Assembly: GCA_038205135.1 (NCBI GenBank)
Contig: JBBRCF010000002.1
Coordinates: forward strand, 9,132 to 73,131
Direction of reading: 5' to 3'
Source of the DNA: UBA9554 sp038205135
GTDB lineage: Bacteria > Pseudomonadota > Alphaproteobacteria > Rhodobacterales > Rhodobacteraceae
DNA length: 64,000 nt
Shown: positions 18,217-26,935 of the stretch, in pieces
Layout of the letters: every line of letters begins with the position of its first letter
How positions within the stretch are numbered: the first letter of the stretch is position 1
Notes under the pieces: generated by a model
What the model saw: only the letters and a program-made list of their open reading frames with translations
Database searches by the model: none
Told to the model about the DNA's origin: nothing
Position numbers and translations under genes: made by a program

Positions 18217-20175
18217 ATGTCACACGACCTGTTGGCCGGAATCGGCCCCGATGCCTATGACGCCAGCAGCATCGAGGTGCTGGAGGGGCTGGAGCCGGTT
18301 CGCAAGCGGCCGGGCATGTATATTGGCGGCACCGATGAACGTGCGCTGCATCATCTGGTGGCCGAAATCCTTGACAATTCGATGGACGAGGCGGTGGCGG
18401 GCCACGCCAACCGCATCGAAGTGGAATTGCACGCCGATCACAGCGTCACCGTGCGCGACAACGGGCGCGGCATCCCGGTCGATCCGCACCCGAAATTTCC
18501 GGATAAATCCGCGCTGGAGGTGATCCTGTGCACGCTGCATGCGGGCGGCAAATTCGGCGGCAACGCCTACCAGACGTCGGGCGGATTGCACGGCGTGGGC
18601 GCATCGGTGGTCAACGCGCTGTCGGATATCATGATCGTGCAGGTCGCGCGCAACAAGGAATTGTACGAACAAAGGTTTTCGCGCGGCATCCCGCAGGGGC
18701 CGATCGCGCGCGTCGGTGCGGCACCAAACCGGCGCGGCACCATGGTGACGTTTCATGCCGATGAACAGATTTTCGGCAGCCACCGGTTCAAACCGGCGCG
18801 GATGTTCAAATCGATCCGGTCCAAGGCCTATCTGTTTTCCGGCGTCGAAATCCGCTGGAAATCCGAAATCGACGATGGCGAAACCCCGCGCGAGGCGGTG
18901 TTTCATTTTCCGGGCGGGTTGGCCGATTACCTGAAGGATACCTTGGGCAAAGTAGCGACCTATGCCGAGCAGCCCTTTGCAGGCACCGTTGATTTCAATG
19001 AAAAATTCTCCACGCCTGGCAAGGTGGAATGGGCGATCAACTGGACGCCCGCGCAGGACGGATTCATCCAATCCTATTGCAACACCGTGCCCACCCCCGA
19101 AGGCGGCACCCATGAGGCCGGGTTCTGGGCCGCGATCCTGAAGGGCATCCGCGCCTATGGCGAGCGGGTGAAAAACCGCAAGGCGGAGCAGATCACCCGC
19201 GAGGATCTGGTGGCTGGCGGTTGCGCGCTCGTCAGTTGTTTCATCCGCGAACCGGAATTTGTCGGGCAAACCAAGGACCGTCTGGCCACCGCCGACGCCG
19301 CGCGTCTGGTCGAAGGCGCAGTGCGCGACCATTTCGACACCTGGCTGGCGAATGATACCAAATCTGCCGGCGCGATCCTCGATTTCCTGATCCTGCGCGC
19401 CGAAGAACGCCTGCGCCGCCGTCAGGAAAAGGAAACCAGCCGCAAGACTGCGACCAAACGCCTGCGCCTGCCCGGCAAACTGGTGGATTGTTCGGCGACC
19501 AACCGCGCGGGCACCGAGCTGTTCCTCGTCGAAGGCGACAGTGCGGGCGGGTCGGCGAAAATGGCGCGCGAACGCAACTTTCAGGCGCTGCTGCCATTGC
19601 GGGGCAAGATCCTGAACGTGCTGGGCGCCGCCAGCGGCAAGCTGGGCCAGAATCAGGAAATCAACGATCTGTGTCAGGCGCTTGGCGTGCAGATGGGCAC
19701 GAAATTCAACGTCGATGACCTGCGCTATGACAAGATCATCATCATGACCGACGCCGATGTGGACGGCGCGCATATCGCCGCGCTGCTGATGACGTTCTTT
19801 TTTGCCCAGATGCGGCCGATGATCGACAAGGGGCATCTGTATCTGGCCTGCCCGCCATTGTACCGCCTGACGCAGGGTGCGCGGCGGCTTTATGTGGCCG
19901 ATGATGCGGCGAAAGAGCTGTGGCTGGCCAAGGGTCTGGGTGGCAAGGGCAAGATCGACGTGCAGCGGTTCAAGGGTCTGGGCGAAATGGATGCCAAGGA
20001 CCTGAAAGACACCACGATGAACCCGCTGACCCGCAAACTGATCCGCGTGACGATCGACGAGGATGAACCGGGCGAGACCGGCGATCTGGTGGAACGGCTG
20101 ATGGGCAAGAAACCCGAGTTGCGGTTCCAGTACATTCAGGAAAACGCGCGGTTCGTGGAAGAGCTGGATGTTTAA
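18217..20175 (+). CDS. parE: DNA topoisomerase IV subunit B
   Basis: ATPase subunit of the type IIA topoisomerase that decatenates daughter chromosomes. The 652-residue protein has the GHKL ATPase pieces (EILDNSMDEAVAGHA, DNGRGIPVD, GGLHGVGASVVNALS), the transducer, and the TOPRIM acidic residues (LFLVEGDSAGGSAK and DADVDGAHI), then RFKGLGEMDAKDL. It is ParE rather than GyrB by length (no large GyrB insertion) and by family feel. AAGAAAGAG lies before the ATG. Confidence 0.93.
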   Translation: MSHDLLAGIGPDAYDASSIEVLEGLEPVRKRPGMYIGGTDERALHHLVAEILDNSMDEAVAGHANRIEVELHADHSVTVRDNGRGIPVDPHPKFPDKSALEVILCTLHAGGKFGGNAYQTSGGLHGVGASVVNALSDIMIVQVARNKELYEQRFSRGIPQGPIARVGAAPNRRGTMVTFHADEQIFGSHRFKPARMFKSIRSKAYLFSGVEIRWKSEIDDGETPREAVFHFPGGLADYLKDTLGKVATYAEQPFAGTVDFNEKFSTPGKVEWAINWTPAQDGFIQSYCNTVPTPEGGTHEAGFWAAILKGIRAYGERVKNRKAEQITREDLVAGGCALVSCFIREPEFVGQTKDRLATADAARLVEGAVRDHFDTWLANDTKSAGAILDFLILRAEERLRRRQEKETSRKTATKRLRLPGKLVDCSATNRAGTELFLVEGDSAGGSAKMARERNFQALLPLRGKILNVLGAASGKLGQNQEINDLCQALGVQMGTKFNVDDLRYDKIIIMTDADVDGAHIAALLMTFFFAQMRPMIDKGHLYLACPPLYRLTQGARRLYVADDAAKELWLAKGLGGKGKIDVQRFKGLGEMDAKDLKDTTMNPLTRKLIRVTIDEDEPGETGDLVERLMGKKPELRFQYIQENARFVEELDV

Positions 20176-20225
20176 GCCATTGCACGGCGGCGATGACGCG
20201 TCCTCTTGACCAGCAGCGCGCTGCC

Positions 20226-20930
20226 ATGCCCAATCGGATCATGCGTCGTGCTCTTTTTCCCAGCCTCATCCTTTGCCTGTTGCTTGCAGCTTGCGGGCGT
20301 CCCCTGACCGGGAACGAACGCGCGTTTCTGGATACGTTGCACGGCAGCTCGCTGGACACCGACCGCGTCCGCCTCACCGGCACCCTGATGGACAACCCGC
20401 GCCTCTTTACCCGCAAGGTCCGCCCGCGGGTGACCTGCACCGAACGGGTGTATCCCGCGCCGCGCACCGGCCGGGTTCTGGTATCCACCGGGGCGATGGC
20501 CGGGTTTCGCACCGTATGGTTCCGCGAAGATCTGTGGCGCGACGATTTTCTGCCCGACTGGCCGCAGCGGATCCACTTGTGGGACGCCATGCTGTTTGCG
20601 CATGAAATCACCCATCTGTGGCAATGGCAGAACCGCGCCACCACCGGCTATCACCCGCTGAAGGCCGCTTTCGAACATGTGGCCAAGGCAGACCCCTATC
20701 TGTTCGACCCCGAAAGTCGCGCCGAATTCCATTCCTTTGGCTATGAACAGCAGGCCATCATCGTCGAGGAATACGTCTGCTGCCGCGCCTTGGCCCCGGA
20801 TGCGCCCCGCACCAGCCGGCTGCATGACACACTCGCCGCCGTCATGCCGGTGGCGCCGCTGCAATCGCTGGCCCATCCGGACGTGCTTATCCCGTGGGAT
20901 GGCGTGCAAGTCGCCGGGATCTGCGACTAG
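20226..20930 (+). CDS. Lipoprotein with HExxH zinc-peptidase-like motif
   Basis: A type II signal peptide (MPNRIMRRALFPSLILCLLLAACG) with lipobox LAAC shows export and lipidation. The mature part contains HEITHLWQW, an HExxH zinc-binding motif, followed about 45 residues later by EEYVCC whose Glu could be the third ligand as in gluzincins. Length from 20226 is 234 residues; other in-frame starts are 20193 and 20241. It sits 50 bp after parE and next to the cytochrome cluster on the other strand. I recognise it only as a conserved Rhodobacterales protein; protease activity is inference from the motif. Confidence 0.7.
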   Translation: MPNRIMRRALFPSLILCLLLAACGRPLTGNERAFLDTLHGSSLDTDRVRLTGTLMDNPRLFTRKVRPRVTCTERVYPAPRTGRVLVSTGAMAGFRTVWFREDLWRDDFLPDWPQRIHLWDAMLFAHEITHLWQWQNRATTGYHPLKAAFEHVAKADPYLFDPESRAEFHSFGYEQQAIIVEEYVCCRALAPDAPRTSRLHDTLAAVMPVAPLQSLAHPDVLIPWDGVQVAGICD

Positions 20931-21325
20931 CGCTGGATGGATTCCAGATAGGCGAGGATCGCCGCCAGCGGCCGCGGCACCGGCGAAGGTTGCGCACCGC
21001 CGACATCCACCGGCACCGTATCGCCGCGCAACAGCAGGCCGAATTCCGGCATGCCCGCCGTGTCGGGCTGTTTGGTGTAGCCGTCGATCTGCGACAGCAC
21101 CACCGTGCGCGGAAACACACCGCCGGCCCGCTGACCGATCAGCGTCAGATCCGGCGGGCGCGACGACAGGCCGGTGGCAAGCGTGCCATCGCCGCGCCCG
21201 GTCGCGCCATGGCAGATCGCGCAATTTTCCGCAAACAAGGCCGCGCCTTCGCCCGCCTCGGGCATGTCGTCAACGGTGCAACCAGCCAGCGCGACCGCAC
21301 ATAGGGCGGCCAAAAGCGGCTTCAT
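20927..21325 (-). CDS. Small c-type cytochrome lipoprotein (third of three)
   Basis: The 132-residue protein has a lipobox (LLAALCAVALAGC), one heme site CAICH (about residues 35-39) and a downstream Met-containing GMPEFG as likely axial ligand. It follows the two related cytochromes with 4-bp ATGA overlaps, and its own 3' end overlaps the convergent lipoprotein gene by 4 bp. Electron-transfer partner unknown. Confidence 0.85.
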   Translation of the reverse strand: MKPLLAALCAVALAGCTVDDMPEAGEGAALFAENCAICHGATGRGDGTLATGLSSRPPDLTLIGQRAGGVFPRTVVLSQIDGYTKQPDTAGMPEFGLLLRGDTVPVDVGGAQPSPVPRPLAAILAYLESIQR

Positions 21326-21732
21326 TGTTGCAGCTCGGTCAGAAACGCCACCAGATCGGCAATCGCACGGCTGGTCATCAGCGGCTGCCCGCTGGGGGTC
21401 TTGATCATGGTGTCGTCTCCGGCAAACGTTTCGCCATAGATGGGCATGGATGACCCATGACTGACAAGAGGATCACTGCCGTCGATCCGCGCCGCCACGC
21501 GTTCGACAGGAAACACCCCGGCATTGCCCGCCGATAACCGGGTCAGATCCGTAGGTTGCACCAACAGCACCGGTGCCATCGGGCCACCACCTTCGGCCGT
21601 GGTGCCGTGGCAGGTCATGCAATAATGCAAGTACAACGTGCGTCCCTCGGTGGGGTCTTGGGCCAGCACCGGAGTGGCCGCCAACATCAGCAGCACGGCA
21701 CGCCGGTAAACAGCAAATCGGACCATGGTCAT
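21322..21732 (-). CDS. Small periplasmic c-type cytochrome (second of three)
   Basis: The 136-residue protein has a Sec signal peptide (FAVYRRAVLLMLAATPVLAQ) without a lipobox, a single heme motif CMTCH and SSMPIYG as probable Met ligand region. The alternative start MVRF (21726) is equally plausible. Overlaps both neighbours by 4 bp, so translation of the three is probably coupled. Confidence 0.85.
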   Translation of the reverse strand: MTMVRFAVYRRAVLLMLAATPVLAQDPTEGRTLYLHYCMTCHGTTAEGGGPMAPVLLVQPTDLTRLSAGNAGVFPVERVAARIDGSDPLVSHGSSMPIYGETFAGDDTMIKTPSGQPLMTSRAIADLVAFLTELQQ

Positions 21733-22127
21733 TCCTCCTGCAGCGTTTCCAGATAATCAACAATCAGAATCAGGGCGCGGGATGTCGGAACCGCCCGCCC
21801 GTCGTCCGTCATCACCAGTTCGGTCGGCCCATCCAGCAGCGGGCCGAATTCCGGCATCACCCGCGTGCTGTAGCGGTCGGGATAGCCACGGATCCAGGCC
21901 AGCGTCGCATCGCGCGGAAACATGCCGCCATTGTCCGCCCGCAGCCGCGTCAGGTTGACCGGGGCCACCGGCAATTCCGCCGAAATAGTCCCGTCACCGG
22001 TGCCGGTCGCACCGTGACAGCCCGCGCACAGCGTCGCATAAAGTTCTGCCCCCGGAGGCGCCGGCGCGGTACAGGCAGCCAGCGCGAGCAAACCCGACAG
22101 GGCCGCGGTACGGATCGGGCGGGTCAT
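21729..22127 (-). CDS. Small c-type cytochrome lipoprotein (first of three)
   Basis: Starting at the ATG at 22127 the protein has 132 residues: lipobox (GLLALAACTAP), heme motif CAGCH and VMPEFG as Met ligand region. The frame runs on upstream but the lipoprotein signal fixes the start. It resembles the third cytochrome closely in layout (MPEFGPLLDG versus MPEFGLLLRG), suggesting duplication. First gene of a three-cytochrome minus-strand operon. Confidence 0.85.
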   Translation of the reverse strand: MTRPIRTAALSGLLALAACTAPAPPGAELYATLCAGCHGATGTGDGTISAELPVAPVNLTRLRADNGGMFPRDATLAWIRGYPDRYSTRVMPEFGPLLDGPTELVMTDDGRAVPTSRALILIVDYLETLQEE

Positions 22128-22250
22128 GGCGGGTCCCTTTGCGTTGCCTTTACCTCTGTTGATCGTATCTTGCGGCACCGCGTGCGGCGACGACTTGATC
22201 TGGATCAGCCGGGCGGCCATGCTGCGGAAATTGCCGGCAGGGAGGCCCAC

Positions 22251-22661
22251 ATGACCTTTACCGCGACCATGGCGCAGGCCTGGCTGGGCGATGATTTTGC
22301 CCCTTGGGTACAGGCGCTGGACCTGACGGTGGAACAGGTCACACCGATCGCCGCCTGCCTGTCGATGCCGATCACCCCGGCGCTTGCGCGGGTCGGCGGC
22401 ATCGTCTGCGGGCAATCGCTGGCGGCGCTGGCCGATACGGCCATGGTCATCGCCTGTGCCGGGCATTTCGGTGCGCCGCGGCCGGTCGGGACCGTCACCT
22501 TGGATACGCAGTTCCTGCGTCCGGGCACGGGCCACCGCATCAGATGCGACGCCGAGATCGTCCGCGCAGGCAAGGCGTTGATCTTTGCCCGCGCCACATT
22601 GATCGCCCTGCCCGATGGCAGGCCGGTTGCCACGGCCACTGCAACCTTTTTCGCCGGATGA
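22251..22661 (+). CDS. PaaI-type hotdog thioesterase
   Basis: The 136-residue hotdog-fold protein starts at an ATG with GGAGG 6 nt upstream. It has the central-helix pattern RVGGIVCGQSLAALADTAMVIAC with Asp in the position of the catalytic acid, and the LDTQFLRPGTG strand typical of acyl-CoA thioesterases of the PaaI/YbgC sort. The acyl-CoA substrate is unknown. Diverges from the cytochrome operon; followed closely by a YdcZ gene. Confidence 0.8.
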   Translation: MTFTATMAQAWLGDDFAPWVQALDLTVEQVTPIAACLSMPITPALARVGGIVCGQSLAALADTAMVIACAGHFGAPRPVGTVTLDTQFLRPGTGHRIRCDAEIVRAGKALIFARATLIALPDGRPVATATATFFAG

Positions 22662-22665
22662 TCCC

Positions 22666-23112
22666 ATGCCGCAAACCACCATCTACGCCCTGGTCATGTT
22701 CGCCGCCGGGGTCGGCATCCCGATCCTGGCCGCGCTCAACGCGGCGTTGGGGCGCCATATCGGCGCACCGGCGGCAGCGTCGGTGCTGCTGTTCTGCGTG
22801 GCGGTGATGGCGGCGGTCGTGGTCACGCTGGTCACACGGCAACAAGGCGCGTTTGCCGTCATGCTGACGGCGCCAAAGCATACCATGCTGGCCGGGCTGC
22901 TGGTCGCGTTCTACGTGCTTTCGATCACGTTCATCGCGCCGAAATTCGGGGTCGGCAATGCGATATTCTTCGTGCTGCTAGGGCAGTTGGTGTCAGCGGC
23001 GCTGATTGACCATTTCGGGCTGTTCGGGGCACGGGTGACGCCGGTGACCGCGATGCGCGGTCTGGGGATCGCGATGATGGCGGCCGGCGTGTTCGTGACC
23101 CAGCGGGTCTAG
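22666..23112 (+). CDS. DMT-superfamily YdcZ (DUF606) membrane protein
   Basis: 148 residues with four or five hydrophobic helices (YALVMFAAGVGIPILAALNAALGRHIG; ASVLLFCVAVMAAVVVTLV; FYVLSITFIAPKFGVGNAIFFVLLGQL). NAALGR and APKFGVGNA are YdcZ-family signatures. Single-unit proteins of this family probably act as dimers; substrate unknown. Begins 4 bp after the thioesterase stop, so co-transcribed. Confidence 0.85.
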   Translation: MPQTTIYALVMFAAGVGIPILAALNAALGRHIGAPAAASVLLFCVAVMAAVVVTLVTRQQGAFAVMLTAPKHTMLAGLLVAFYVLSITFIAPKFGVGNAIFFVLLGQLVSAALIDHFGLFGARVTPVTAMRGLGIAMMAAGVFVTQRV

Positions 23113-23227
23113 CCGGCCCCGCAGCACGACAAAGATGGTTAGTGCCCGTATCGGTCACGCCCGGCCAATGCAGCGCGGCGTTGTCCGCAGGGGGAACCGA
23201 TCCGCCGACCCGCGTCCGCGCGGCCAG

Positions 23228-23908
23228 TCAGGGCACCAGCCGCCCCGCATCCAGCCGCAACCGACGATCCATGCGGGCGGCCAGATCAAGGTTATGCGTC
23301 GCGATCAGCGCGGCCATGCCCGTATCGCGCACCAGCGCCAGCAGCGCTGCGAACACGGTTTCCGACGTGCCGGGGTCCAGGTTGCCGGTCGGTTCATCCG
23401 CCAACAGCAGACGCGGCTGGTTCGCCAGTGCACGACAGAACGCCACTCGCTGCTGTTCGCCGCCCGACAGGGCCGCCGGGCGGTGATCCGCGCGCGGGGT
23501 CAGGCCGACGCTGGCCAGCAACTGCGCCGCCCGCGCCTCGGCCGCGGCACGCGGCACGCCATTGGCCAGTTGCGGCACCACGATGTTTTCCGTGGCGGTG
23601 AATTCGGGCAGCAGATGGTGGAACTGATAGACGAACCCCACCGACCCGCGCCGCATCGCGGTGCGCACCCGGTCTGGTTGCCCGGCCATTTCCGCGCCGT
23701 TGATCCGCACCGATCCGGTGTCCGGCGAATCCAGCAGCCCGGCGATATGCAGCAGCGTGGATTTTCCAGCCCCCGACGGGGCGACCAGCGCCACCACCTC
23801 GCCCGGGGCCAACGTCAGCGACACACCGCGCAGCACGTCAACCGCATGGGGGCGGCCCTTGTTATAGGTCTTGGTGACGCCGTCCAGCACCAGCACGGGT
23901 TCATTCAT
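23228..23908 (-). CDS. lolD: Lipoprotein-releasing ABC transporter ATP-binding protein
   Basis: Cytoplasmic ATPase of the LolCDE machine that extracts outer-membrane lipoproteins from the inner membrane. 226 residues with Walker A APSGAGKST, signature LSGGEQQRVA, Walker B LLLADEPTG and a switch His in THNLD. It overlaps the end of the LolC/E gene by 8 bp, the standard arrangement. The MacB-like family is similar, but the context proS-lolC-lolD supports Lol. Confidence 0.93.
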   Translation of the reverse strand: MNEPVLVLDGVTKTYNKGRPHAVDVLRGVSLTLAPGEVVALVAPSGAGKSTLLHIAGLLDSPDTGSVRINGAEMAGQPDRVRTAMRRGSVGFVYQFHHLLPEFTATENIVVPQLANGVPRAAAEARAAQLLASVGLTPRADHRPAALSGGEQQRVAFCRALANQPRLLLADEPTGNLDPGTSETVFAALLALVRDTGMAALIATHNLDLAARMDRRLRLDAGRLVP

Positions 23909-25190
23909 ACCGCAGCGCCTCGACCGGGTTCATCCGCGCGGCGCGGCGCGCCGGGAAAATCGTCACCACCCAAGACAACCCCAGCGACAGCATGACCGCC
24001 GACATCACATCGGCCCATTCCAGTTTCGCCGGCACGCTGTAGATGCCGCGAATGGCCGGGTCCCAGACCCCGCCGCCCGAGACGTAGTTCACCACGCTGA
24101 AAATCGGGTCGATATAGATCGCGAACAGGCAGCCCAGCACCACCCCCAATACCGTGCCCAGCGTACCCGTCACCGCCCCGCAGATAAAGAAAATCCGCAG
24201 CACCGACCCTTCGGACAGGCCCATCGTGCGCAAGATGCCGATATCGCGGCCCTTGTTTTTCACCAGCATGATCAAGCCAGATACGATGTTCATCGCCGCG
24301 ATCAGCACCAGAATGGACAGGATGACGAACATCACGTTGTCCTCGATTTCCAGCGCGCGCAGGAACCCGCTGGAACTGTCGCGCCATGACCATAGTTGCG
24401 CGCCCGCCCCGCCCGCCTGCAACATGGCCAGGGACAGGTCATCGACGCGGTCAGGGTCGGCCACCATCACCTCGATCTCGTCGGCGCGGCCTTCGCGGTT
24501 GAAATAGCTCTGCGCCTCGATCAGCGGCATATAGATGCGGGTGCGGTCGATGTCCCAGCGTCCGGCGGTGAACACATAAACCACCTCATAGGCCTTGACG
24601 CGCGGCGAGGTGCCAAAGGCGGTTTTCACCCCGTCCGGGGATATGATGCGGATGCGGTCGCCCAGCACCAGCCCCAGTTCGCGCGCGATGCCCGACCCGA
24701 TGGCGACGCCCTCGTCGAACCGGGTCAGGTCGCCCTGTGCATTCGCGCCGGTGCCGACGCGGGGGATGGTTTCCAGATCGGCGCGGCTGATGCCGTAAAC
24801 CTCGACGCCGGTGTTGCGGCCCTGCGCATTGGCCATCACCTGCCCCCGGATCAGCGGCGCGGCCCGCGTCACGCCGGGCACCGCCGCCAACCGCGCCGCC
24901 ATCGCGTCATAATCCGCCATCGTGCGGTCGATGCGGCCCGTCACGGCATCCACCTGCCCGATCGAATAGACCGTGACATGGGCATTGGCGCCCAGAATGG
25001 TATCGACAAATTCCGCCCGGAATCCCGACCGCACCGCCAGCGTGGCGATCAACGCAAACACCGCCAGCGTGATGCCGATCAGGCTGATCCAGGTCATGAC
25101 GCTGACCCCGCCTTCGGCGCGTTTGGCGCGCAGATAGCGCCAGGCGATCATCCATTCAAAGCCCGCAAAGGGCGGCGGGGTGCCGGTCAT
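23901..25190 (-). CDS. lolC: Lipoprotein-releasing ABC transporter permease LolC/LolE
   Basis: The 429-residue membrane protein has a first helix (GVSVMTWISLIGITLAVFALIATLAV), a large periplasmic domain, and three C-terminal helices with the FtsX-type LVKNKGRDIGILRTMG. Alphaproteobacteria usually have a single LolC/E hybrid, probably a homodimer. Downstream of proS and translationally coupled to lolD. The 15-bp repeat at 25234 lies just upstream. Confidence 0.93.
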   Translation of the reverse strand: MTGTPPPFAGFEWMIAWRYLRAKRAEGGVSVMTWISLIGITLAVFALIATLAVRSGFRAEFVDTILGANAHVTVYSIGQVDAVTGRIDRTMADYDAMAARLAAVPGVTRAAPLIRGQVMANAQGRNTGVEVYGISRADLETIPRVGTGANAQGDLTRFDEGVAIGSGIARELGLVLGDRIRIISPDGVKTAFGTSPRVKAYEVVYVFTAGRWDIDRTRIYMPLIEAQSYFNREGRADEIEVMVADPDRVDDLSLAMLQAGGAGAQLWSWRDSSSGFLRALEIEDNVMFVILSILVLIAAMNIVSGLIMLVKNKGRDIGILRTMGLSEGSVLRIFFICGAVTGTLGTVLGVVLGCLFAIYIDPIFSVVNYVSGGGVWDPAIRGIYSVPAKLEWADVMSAVMLSLGLSWVVTIFPARRAARMNPVEALRYE

Positions 25191-25233
25191 CGGTATCTCC
25201 TGAAATCGCGCGGACCTTGCGGTGACCCGAGTT

Positions 25234-25275
25234 TGGCGTCAAGCGGTCTGGCGTCAAGCGGTCTGGCGTCAAGCG
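25234..25275. repeat. 15-bp tandem repeat (TGGCGTCAAGCGGTC x 2.8) between proS and lolC
   Basis: Units at 25234 and 25249 are identical; the third (25264) diverges after 12 bases. The gap 25191-25430 between proS and lolC holds nothing else I recognise. Part of the set of short arrays near gene borders. Confidence 0.85.
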
Positions 25276-25430
25276 TCCATCATGGTGGCGGCGCGCACCC
25301 GCCGCTTTGGCGCGGGACGCCCGGACAGACGGACAGATCCCGCCCGCATCTGGCATCTGCGGCCCTGTCCCGCGCGCGCGTCTTGTGTTCGGACCCCGGA
25401 CCGGATGCAGGTCGCACCACGCGGTTCGCG

Positions 25431-26771
25431 TCAGGGATGCGCCGCATAGATGTCGGCGATCCGGGCCACGGCGGCCTCGGGGGTCATTTCCACGCTTTCG
25501 CCCGTGCGGCGCGAGGTCAGTTCCACCATGCCATTCGCCAATCCGCGCGGCCCCACGGTGATGCGCCATGGCAGGCCGATCAGGTCCATGGTGGCAAATT
25601 TTGCGCCCGCGCGTTCATCGCGGTCATCATACAGACATTCCAGCCCCTTGGCCGCCAGCGCCTTGTAGATGCCGTCACAGGCCGCATCGGTACCCGCGTC
25701 GCCCTGTTTCAGGTTGACGATGCCCGCCTTGAACGGGGTGACACCTTCGGGCCAGATGATGCCCTTGTCGTCATGGCTGGCCTCGATGATCGCGCCAAGC
25801 AGGCGTGACACGCCGATGCCGTGCGACCCCATTTCCACCGGTACGCGCGACCCGTCGGGTGTGACCACATTGGCCCCCATCGCCTCGGAATACTTGGTGC
25901 CAAAGTAGAAGATCTGCCCGACCTCAATGGCGCGGCCCTGTTTGCGATGCGCCTCGGGCACCGCGTCGAATACGCTCGCGTCATGGGTTTCATCGGTGCG
26001 GGCATACAGCGTGGTAAATTCCTGACACACGCCGGCCACCTGCGCGCGGTCGTCATAGTCGATGTCGCGCGCGCCCAGTTTCAGGCCGGTAACGCGATCA
26101 TCATAGAACACATCCGACTCGCCGGTCTGCGCCAGCACCAGAAATTCATGCGTATTGTCGCCGCCGATGGGCCCGGACGCCGCGCGCATCGGAATCGCGG
26201 TGAGGCCCATGCGTTCATAGGTCCGCAGATAGCTGACCATGTGGCGGTTATAGGCGTGGATCGCGGCATCGCGGTCCAGATCAAAGTTATAGCCGTCCTT
26301 CATCAGAAACTCGCGCCCGCGCATGACGCCGAACCGCGGCCGCACTTCATCCCGGAATTTCCACTGGATGTGATACAGCGTCAGCGGCAGGTCCTTGTAG
26401 GATCCGACATGAGCACGAAAAATGTCGGTGATCATCTCCTCGTTGGTGGGCCCATACAGCATGTCGCGGTCGTGCCGGTCCTTGATGCGCAGCATTTCCT
26501 GCCCGTAATCGTCATAGCGGCCGCTTTCCCGCCACAGATCAGCCGGTTGCAGCGTGGGCATCAACAAGGGAATGTGCCCGGCCCGCTGTTGTTCCTCATG
26601 CACGATCTGTTCGATGCGTTTCAGCACGCGGTAGCCCAGCGGCAACCACGAATAGATCCCCGCCGCCTGCTGCTTGATCATCCCCGCCCGCAGCATCAGC
26701 CGGTGACTGGCGATCTGGGCGTCAGCGGGGTTTTCCTTCAGCACGGGCAGGAAATAGCGGGACATGCGCAT
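25431..26771 (-). CDS. proS: Prolyl-tRNA synthetase (short alphaproteobacterial type)
   Basis: Class II synthetase of 446 residues starting MRMSRYFLPVLKENPADAQIASHRLMLRAGMI. Motif 2 (FRDEVRPRFGVMRGREFLMKDGY) and motif 3 (VEMGSHGIGVSRLLGAIIE) are present. The bacterial editing insertion domain between motifs 2 and 3 is missing, as is usual in this class. The frame extends upstream to 26912, but similarity starts at 26771. First gene of the proS-lolC-lolD line. Confidence 0.96.
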   Translation of the reverse strand: MRMSRYFLPVLKENPADAQIASHRLMLRAGMIKQQAAGIYSWLPLGYRVLKRIEQIVHEEQQRAGHIPLLMPTLQPADLWRESGRYDDYGQEMLRIKDRHDRDMLYGPTNEEMITDIFRAHVGSYKDLPLTLYHIQWKFRDEVRPRFGVMRGREFLMKDGYNFDLDRDAAIHAYNRHMVSYLRTYERMGLTAIPMRAASGPIGGDNTHEFLVLAQTGESDVFYDDRVTGLKLGARDIDYDDRAQVAGVCQEFTTLYARTDETHDASVFDAVPEAHRKQGRAIEVGQIFYFGTKYSEAMGANVVTPDGSRVPVEMGSHGIGVSRLLGAIIEASHDDKGIIWPEGVTPFKAGIVNLKQGDAGTDAACDGIYKALAAKGLECLYDDRDERAGAKFATMDLIGLPWRITVGPRGLANGMVELTSRRTGESVEMTPEAAVARIADIYAAHP

Positions 26772-26935
26772 GGGGTGGCTCCGGATTTGTTCGGTCCCGT
26801 CTAGCCGCAAACCGGGGGCACGGGCAAGCCGGGGTGTTTCCGTGACCGGGATTTGCTGCGGTGGCGCGCGGGCGGCGCTTTGCATCGGGAGGCGCGACTG
26901 CCATGATGACACGGTCAGGTAGTGCGGAGTGTGGG

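Noticed and set aside
26861..26935. Upstream in-frame starts of the pentapeptide gene
   Set aside because: ATG at 26936 has a well-spaced GGAG and is followed by the first membrane helix.
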